Shown one piece after another: positions 7,592-11,861 of a stretch of 11,861 bases of DNA; within the stretch, counting starts at the first letter, position 1; each line of letters begins with the position of its first letter. Under the pieces are notes generated by a model. The model had not been told where the DNA came from, did no database searches, and was given only the letters and a program-made list of their open reading frames with translations. The stretch comes from Cephalothrix simula (taxonomy: Eukaryota; Nemertea; Palaeonemertea; Archinemertea; Cephalotrichidae), in the NCBI GenBank assembly GCA_035591015.1, contig JAXIUW010193956.1, positions 1 to 11,861 on the forward strand, read 5' to 3'. The position numbers and the translations under genes were made by a program.

Positions 7592-7990
7592 CAACGGAAA
7601 GGCGTTCTAACAGAGTAGAAGCACACAATATCCGTGTCAAATTGATCCACAATATATTTTTTAGAAATTTCGAATTCCAAAGGGTTATTAAAGTTACGTT
7701 TCGGCTTTTTCTCGCAAAGCAATTTTCAAGTAAATGCTTTGAAAATGGCTTTGCGAGAAATAGCCGAAACGTTGTAACTTAATTAAAAAAACCTTTGGAA
7801 TTCGAAATTTCTAAAAAATATATTGTGGATTTTCTTGTTTAAGGAAAGGCGTTCTTTCAGTAATGAGCTATAAATAGATTCTATCTATTGAAACCCCTCT
7901 TATCAAATATCCAATTCATTTTCATTGATAGCTGGTTGAAATAAGGAGGTGATACAATCTACAGCTCATATTCAAACGTACGCCTCTCCG
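7592..7990. mobile_element. Small TIR element interrupted by a palindromic insertion
   Basis: CAACGGAAAGGCGT at about 7592-7605 is matched in reverse complement by ACGCCTCTCCGTTG at about 7978-7991 (one mismatch). The similarity resumes after the insertion: the segment from about 7848, including TAATGAGCTATAAATAGATT, is an imperfect inverted partner of AATCTACAGCTCATATT ending near 7975. Without the insertion the element would be only about 155 bp, a typical MITE size. The outer flanks show no clear target duplication. The insertion at 7609-7842 splits the left terminal repeat. Confidence 0.6.
7609..7855. mobile_element. Palindromic insertion with 13-bp target duplication
   Basis: GGAAAGGCGTTCT occurs at 7596-7608 and again at 7843-7855, exactly bracketing 234 bp of unrelated sequence. 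Most of that insert is a palindrome with arms 7645-7729 and 7738-7830. The outer 39 bases (7645-7683 and 7792-7830) are perfectly complementary, and the loop is about 8 bases. The inner arms carry AACGTTTCGGC/GCCGAAACGTT-type words, a motif also seen at the ends of some Penelope-like retroelements. A 13-bp duplication is longer than usual for cut-and-paste elements and fits target-primed retrotransposition better. The end range includes the right copy of the duplication. Confidence 0.65.
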
Positions 7991-8953
7991 TTGCGTCCAC
8001 GACCCAATATAGAATCTTTCTATCAAATATATTGCTTATATGGATTGTGACAAATAAATTATAGAGAGATAGAAATATACCTCAACGATAAAATATGAAG
8101 TGCAAGATAACAAAGTTTTAGATTTTTGGGAAATAGTTGGAAACTTTCGAGAAAATTAAACTTATAATTAATCAAAATTAAACGTAATCTAAAGGAAAAA
8201 CATCAATATTACAGAAAAAATTATATGCCTATTAGCATTAGACTTTGAAAGAAAAACAGTGAAGTGCAGTAGTGCACACCAATAGCGATTTACATCTTAC
8301 ACTGTGAAAGACGAACGCATATTTTGAATTTTTTACATACAACATATGACGCCATAAAATCCCTGACGTCATCATTCAGACAATATTTTAGTGATGCATA
8401 GATTAAAGTTAAATACAGTCATACAATTTATTCAAAAGTTAGGAATTCTAAACAGCTACGCTCTAATTAATGTCCCATTTCCGTTGCTCGAGTATTTCTC
8501 GCTTCGCTCGGCCAGCGGAACCGGATTTACTGATTTACTATTCACTCAGAAGTTTATTTGTTTCTAAGTAAACTAAATTTTAAATGAAATTAAATCAATT
8601 ATCTTTGTTTACTTTCTCTTTAAACCTGGTTTCAATAAACACTCACGTACTAAATAATTATTTTAAAGACTATAAATGTATTTTAACTAGATAGAAATAT
8701 TCAATAATGGCCCTCTGCCAATTTACGCTAAGTAAACCTATGATATTTAAGACAAAATAAATTATGAAGCTCCGATATACATGCATGGTAAAATACAAAT
8801 AACCTCGATTCTCTGATTATAGTTTATCATCATTGAGTTATTAACAAATTGCAACCCCTTTCAAAAAATTTAACATAAATTAACATATGTAATATTTACA
8901 ATATTTTTTCGAATTATTGTACACGAAACAGCTATCGTAAACAAAGCACTTAC
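7991..8953. other. AT-rich intronic stretch
   Basis: No supported gene. It contains a CRE-type TGACGTCA at 8364-8371 and a GC-richer imperfect stem-loop at 8479-8520 (TTCCGTTGCTCGAG against CTCGGCCAGCGGAA, 11 of 14 pairs, loop of 14). The loop sequence is not tRNA-like. The end of the stretch is the donor GTAAGT of the exon at 8954. Confidence 0.45.
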
Positions 8954-9109
8954 GAGCAGTAGCGAGATTTAAGTACATGTGTTTTTAGAGATCCTTTTGA
9001 TATATACAAAAGTTTGGGATTGATAAGTTTAACCAACTTTTCAGAATACTGATAGCCTGGTTCTCTGTCACAATCTTTTCGTTGACCGCGATCAAGTCTC
9101 TCGACCAGT
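8954..9109 (-). CDS. Second coding exon (proposed) of the unidentified minus-strand gene
   Basis: The exon is 156 nt, from an acceptor TTTACCTTAG (A at 9109 is the first base) to a consensus donor CTC|GTAAGT (GT at 8953-8952). It enters and leaves in phase 2, so it joins in frame to both the 9240-9215 exon and the acidic exon at 3047. It encodes LVERLDRGQRKDCDREPGYQ, then YSEKLVKLINPKLLYISKGS and LKTHVLKSRYC, a basic, partly helical segment with no motif I recognise. A nearby alternative acceptor (CGATCTAG, exon from about 9122) would keep the same frame and add a few residues. A different frame of the same strand is also open over 9109-8988 (DLIAVNEKIVTENQAISILK) but ends in TAA before the donor, so I prefer the frame given here. 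The intron after it is about 5.9 kb and full of transposons. Confidence 0.42.
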
Positions 9110-9214
9110 CTAAGGTAAAGCCTAGATCGACCTCGAATATGCAAAATCGAGCAAATTCCGGTTTAAAAATTCCAAAATTAGAAGAAAATTTTATAGAAAA
9201 ACATTTCTCTAAAC

Positions 9215-9240
9215 CTATTGTTTAACTGAGCAGTCGCCAT
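9215..9240 (-). CDS. First coding exon (proposed) of the unidentified minus-strand gene
   Basis: ATGGCG starts at 9240 in a favourable context (A at -3, G at +4). The exon encodes MATAQLNN plus two bases of an Arg codon and ends at AATAG|GTTTAG (GT at 9214-9213). The donor is weaker than consensus. Without splicing the frame stops after 20 codons. Joined to the exon at 9109 (intron of 105 bp) it continues MATAQLNNRLVERLDRGQ and remains open into the acidic exon, giving about 139 codons in three exons. The consistent phase 2 at every junction is the main support. Alternative: the first exon might instead join 3047 directly, which is also in phase. Protein family unknown. Confidence 0.38.
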
Positions 9241-9388
9241 TTTATTTTTTTTAAAGAAAAAGTCCCGGATGTGGTTAGACTAATGGGAAACATTTTAAAT
9301 GAGCTATAAATGCCAGGCAAAATCGCAGGAAATTATATCAAAGATTATTTGAACTGAAACCAGAGAACCAGTCTAAGGATGATAAAAC
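9241..9388. promoter_or_regulatory. Candidate bidirectional promoter
   Basis: The 148-bp gap lies between two outward-facing start codons, each beginning ATGGCGAC (minus 9240-9233, plus 9389-9396). A TATA-like TATAAAT lies at 9305-9311, about 80 bp before the plus start. CCGGATGT at 9265-9272 is an ETS-type GGAT core close to the minus start. ATGGCG downstream of a start is also a YY1-like word common in animal promoters. No expression evidence can be had from sequence alone. Confidence 0.35.
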
Positions 9389-9422
9389 ATGGCGACAAAA
9401 GGAAAAAGGGGAAAAAGATCGA
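9389..9422 (+). CDS. Possible first coding exon of a divergent gene
   Basis: ATG at 9389-9391 is preceded by AAAAC and opens MATKGKRGKRS, a strongly basic N-terminus. The frame would close at TGA within 17 codons unless spliced. A weak donor TCGA|GTAACA lies at 9423. An acceptor-like TTTTTTTACTCTGTCAG ends at 9459, but the implied 37-bp intron would be very short for an animal, and the following frame stops soon after. A longer intron to an exon outside the window, or a chance start, are alternatives. The call rests on its mirror-image position relative to the minus-strand start. Confidence 0.25.
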
Positions 9423-9518
9423 GTAACATTGTTAATTGACCATTTTTTTACTCTGTCAGGACAAAATGAGCTTTGTTACCTAGTAATTTATCTATAATAC
9501 ATTATAAAGTATTTATTT

Positions 9519-9575
9519 TTGGTTGAAAAGACTTTCCAGTAGGATAGCTTTCTTGGTTGAAAAGATTTTCCAGTA
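9519..9575. repeat. Two 23-bp direct repeats, 34-bp spacing
   Basis: TTGGTTGAAAAGACTTTCCA followed by GTA at 9519-9541 recurs at 9553-9575 with one C/T difference. The 11 bases between the copies are unrelated. It is probably a short local duplication. Confidence 0.8.
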
Positions 9576-10084
9576 TCTAATAAACGAGAAGAGACGAAGG
9601 GGCTATAGATTATTTACACGGGAACCTGAAATCTAATTTGCGGAAGGACTTGAAGCAAGAAAACATGAGAGTCAATGTAATTTTCCGTACTACATAAAAG
9701 TGATAGGATCGACCTCAGATATTACCTGATTACCGGCTAGAGTAAAGATTTGTTTAGTGTTAGGTCTTGTTAAAACCAGTGACTAGTAGGTTCTTTCATA
9801 GACTGAAGGAACTTCACGACTTGTGCAATTTTCTATACAAAATTACACCGAAAATTTCTTGGTTCAAAATACTTAAATGCAAATATTTCATTCACACTGA
9901 TACAAATATTATCACAAAGTGTGAAGACTAAATAATATGATCTTAATTCTACCAGTCTACAGCCAGATGGTCACATAAAAAATAGTACCCATAATGCTTC
10001 GCTCAAGATTGAACAAAGCAAAATATTCATACGAAAATTATAACGCAATATTTTCTAATATCATAAGTTAGTTAATTCAAGAAT
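9576..10084. other. Non-coding spacer
   Basis: No gene is supported on either strand. CCAGTCTA occurs at 9952-9959 and an ATGCAAAT octamer at 9877-9884. Confidence 0.45.
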
Positions 10085-10310
10085 TGGCCTTGAATTTTAT
10101 TCAAGATTGATTTTTGGAATTATATTCAAGATCTATATTTGAAATATAGTCTTGATTTTTTTCTGGAATTTTATTCAAAATGTGTTCTTGAATGTTATTC
10201 AAGATGTTACTTGAATTTCATTCAAAATGTGTTCTTGAATATTATTCAAGAGTGTTCTTGAATGTTATTAAAGATGTGTTCTTGAATGCTATTCAATATT
10301 TGATTTAAAA
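10085..10310. repeat. Diverged tandem array of a 23-25 bp palindromic unit
   Basis: TTGAAT-like starts fall at 10090, 10115, 10139, 10164, 10188, 10211, 10235, 10258 and 10282, with spacings of 23-25 bp. A typical unit is CTTGAATGTTATTCAAGATG followed by TGTT, so each unit is itself a dyad (TTGAAT and ATTCAA with a 3-4 base centre). More degenerate units extend to about 10375. Four units contain TTCTTGAA (10185, 10232, 10255, 10279), the TTCnnGAA form of a heat-shock element dimer. It is most simply a minisatellite. A regulatory role is possible but unproven. Confidence 0.85.
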
Positions 10311-10515
10311 TTCAACTCGAGCTTTTTTCAAAAGTATTGAATTCGAATTTCATTCAAGATTTTGGTTTAACTCTTGAATTATACTAAAACTTAACTAAAT
10401 TTAACTAGTTTATGACATTTTGCACCTTAAGTACATTGAAATAACCTAGATTGCATAACGGAGCACTTCTTAGGAAGCTAGTGAAATACTGTCATAAGTC
10501 TAAAAAATATCCATT

Positions 10516-10655
10516 TTACTTTCTTTGATCCATATTTGGTCTAAGCTGAATTGTTGCTTCAATCCATTGATTCGGATTTAAAAGAAGGCTTCTCCATGTG
10601 TTGATTTCATCACCTCTAGCATCCATCCAGTAAGCATTTTCACCAAAATGCGTGC
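10516..10655 (-). CDS. Coding exon of an unidentified gene, Trp-rich, probably terminal
   Basis: After a moderate acceptor (TTTACTCTTTGAAG, first exon base 10655, phase 1) the minus strand encodes THFGENAYWMDARGDEINTW, then RSLLLNPNQWIEATIQLRPN and MDQRK, stopping at TAA (10518-10516). Composition with three Trp and balanced charged residues looks strongly coding. A donor-like AAA|GTAAAA overlaps the stop, so it could instead be an internal exon ending in phase 2. The spacing W..LL.NP.QW followed by RPN.DQRK vaguely recalls the PDF motif of plant organellar ssDNA-binding (OSB) proteins, and the end (IQLRP) recalls the last strand of fibrinogen-like domains. Both comparisons are from memory and weak. 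It lies upstream of the 9240 start, so it probably belongs to a different gene transcribed leftward. AATAAA words on the minus strand occur in the dyad array about 350-400 bp downstream. Confidence 0.5.
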
Positions 10656-11364
10656 CTTCAAAGAGTAAATATAAAATCAATTTTGAGACCAATTATAGCG
10701 AACATTTTACCACAAAGATCAAATTTTCCAGACAAATTTTAACATTAGAAAATACATTTGATATTGGAGGAGGCATGGCTGGATGTTAACTATCATGTAT
10801 ATATATATATATATATATAACTATCTTGTGTGTGCTGTCGAGCGTTATCATACAGTCTAAGTCTAAATATTTATGGGTCATTTATTTAAAAGACTGCTTG
10901 GTCTTCAAAACAGAATACATCTATCATGTTTTTGATACAAAAAATTGTCATAGATTTTCTATATGAAAAATCCGTTTATAAAGTATTACAAGGATTATGC
11001 TTGTTGCAAATCAAATATCAAAAGATCACTGTCTCAAGGCCATACTTTTCAACCTTTTTCTCGCTGACAGCGAACCATGGTGTAAGAAATAATAACACAC
11101 TTGTGACCGGAGATGAATGACAAAGCTAATTATCTGGCAAAATACAGTCTGGTAAACAAGATAAAAGTTTAAATGTTATGAAGAGCCCCTAGTGGCGAAA
11201 AATATCTCATAGAATGCCTATTAGAGCCCTTAATTCTTTATATTAGGAAAGTGCAAAAAATGTTGCACACCACTGAAGAGTTTTAAAGTTTTTTTCCAAC
11301 GTGTGGTGACACGCCAATAAACTGTGAAATGTAATCGACTTTAGCTATTTTCTATATACTGCTA
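10656..11364. other. Non-coding stretch with microsatellite
   Basis: No gene is supported. A plus-strand frame of 64 codons (10926-11120) is AT-driven, without motif or splice context. A GCCCCTAGTGGCG motif lies at 11185-11197. Confidence 0.45.
10798..10819. repeat. (TA)11 microsatellite
   Basis: An uninterrupted alternation of T and A over about 22 bases, bracketed by AACTATCA on the left and AACTATCT on the right. Length polymorphism would be expected. Confidence 0.95.
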
Positions 11365-11580
11365 CAGTCGGGGTTTTTATCCCAGAGGGAAGGGGGCCAG
11401 TGCAAGCCTGAGCTCTTCGGGCGCTTTCGCAGTTCCTAGTCCCCGCGCGAGTCCCCGCTCCACCTTTTTCTGCCACTCGCGATCTGCCGATGGCAAGACT
11501 CTAACTCACGCAAGCCATGACGAAGGAGTTTTTGACGTCATGATCTACGTAGCCTAGTTCAGCGCCCGCTTGTTAATCCT
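11365..11580. other. GC-rich, CpG-rich block
   Basis: This is the only extended GC-rich segment in the window. CpG is dense around 11418-11460, where AGTCCCCGC occurs twice (11438-11446 and 11450-11458). A palindromic CRE-type TGACGTCA is at 11533-11540. Neither strand has a sustained open frame. It could be a CpG-rich promoter or first exon, or a fragment of a GC-rich SINE. No tRNA-type A and B boxes could be confirmed. Confidence 0.4.
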
Positions 11581-11861
11581 GACAAACTGGTCAAAATAAA
11601 ATAGGACCCCTTTTTTCGTCGCCTGCGTCCAAATCGTTCAAGTTTGACAAAAACCAGCCATAAGTTTGGCATATCAAGCATAACAAATAAAATGCCGCCT
11701 GTGGAGTTTTGGTATAAGTATTTATAAAGGCTATACTTTATTTGAATAATAAATATATACTGCTTATTGACAAACGAGGTGTTTTACGGTGCCAAATCCA
11801 ATTTTTTCGTCCACTTAAGTGTATAGTTTGATAAGCGTTTTACAGAAATATCTGAATTTGA
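11581..11861. other. AT-rich end of window
   Basis: No supported feature. Several AATAAA words on the plus strand (for example about 11598, 11686 and 11747) have no coding sequence upstream that would make them credible poly(A) signals. Confidence 0.45.

Noticed and set aside
8479-8520. GC-richer stem-loop as RNA gene
   Set aside because: It has only 11 of 14 pairs and a large loop. No known small RNA pattern is visible.
9423-9459. 37-bp intron after the plus-strand start exon
   Set aside because: It is too short for a typical animal intron, and the frame after it stops quickly.
10085-10310. CRISPR-like array
   Set aside because: The unit is about 24 bp end to end with no unique spacers, and the context is eukaryotic. 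It is a minisatellite.
10926-11120. 64-codon plus-strand frame
   Set aside because: It is an AT-driven frame without splice context or recognisable motif.

Overview
This window looks like animal nuclear DNA, most likely from an invertebrate. It is AT-rich, has no long open reading frames, and is crowded with short non-autonomous transposable elements, foldbacks and tandem repeats. What coding potential I can support sits in short exon-like blocks bounded by GT/AG splice signals. There are no operons, ribosome binding sites, CRISPR arrays, rRNAs or convincing tRNAs. The species cannot be named from this sequence.

The best gene candidate is on the minus strand. A start codon at 9240-9238 opens a 26-nt first coding exon. 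It can join an exon at 9109-8954 and then, across an intron of about 5.9 kb, a strongly acidic exon at 3047-2811. All three junctions fall in phase 2 and the joined frame stays open for about 139 codons. The protein would continue past the left part of the window. I do not recognise the family. A second, weaker start (ATG at 9389, plus strand) diverges from the same 148-bp interval, which carries a TATA-like box and an ETS-like site. This suggests a compact bidirectional promoter. A third coding-like block, minus strand 10655-10516, is rich in Trp and ends at a stop or a weak donor. It probably belongs to another gene.

Layout from left to right. 1-555 is mostly plain AT-rich DNA. 556-1524 is a near-complete foldback with arms of about 460 bp. 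1611-1651 has two octamer motifs bracketing a TATA box. 2015-2790 is a second inverted-repeat element with a GCGG-rich insert nested in it. 2811-3047 is the acidic exon. 3295-4168 is a terminal-inverted-repeat (TIR) element with a perfect 8-bp target duplication. 4532-5257 is another TIR element, with same-direction TAGGAAATGTAGGA repeats near both ends. 5530-5673 has a hairpin and a short tandem duplication. 6263-6290 has a retroelement-like motif. 7592-7990 is a small TIR element whose left end is split by a palindromic insertion with a 13-bp target duplication. 8954-9422 is the divergent promoter with its first exons. 10085-10310 is an array of TTGAAT/ATTCAA dyads. 10516-10655 is the Trp-rich exon. 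10798-10819 is a TA microsatellite. 11365-11580 is a GC-rich, CpG-rich block.

Three of these elements lie inside the single large intron of the acidic gene model, so that gene appears to have grown by transposon insertion. I found no sign of a defence system or other multi-gene system. The most unusual signals are the nested palindromic insertion, the dyad array, the one-way repeats of the 4532-5257 element and the strong over-representation of the octamer TAGACTGG.
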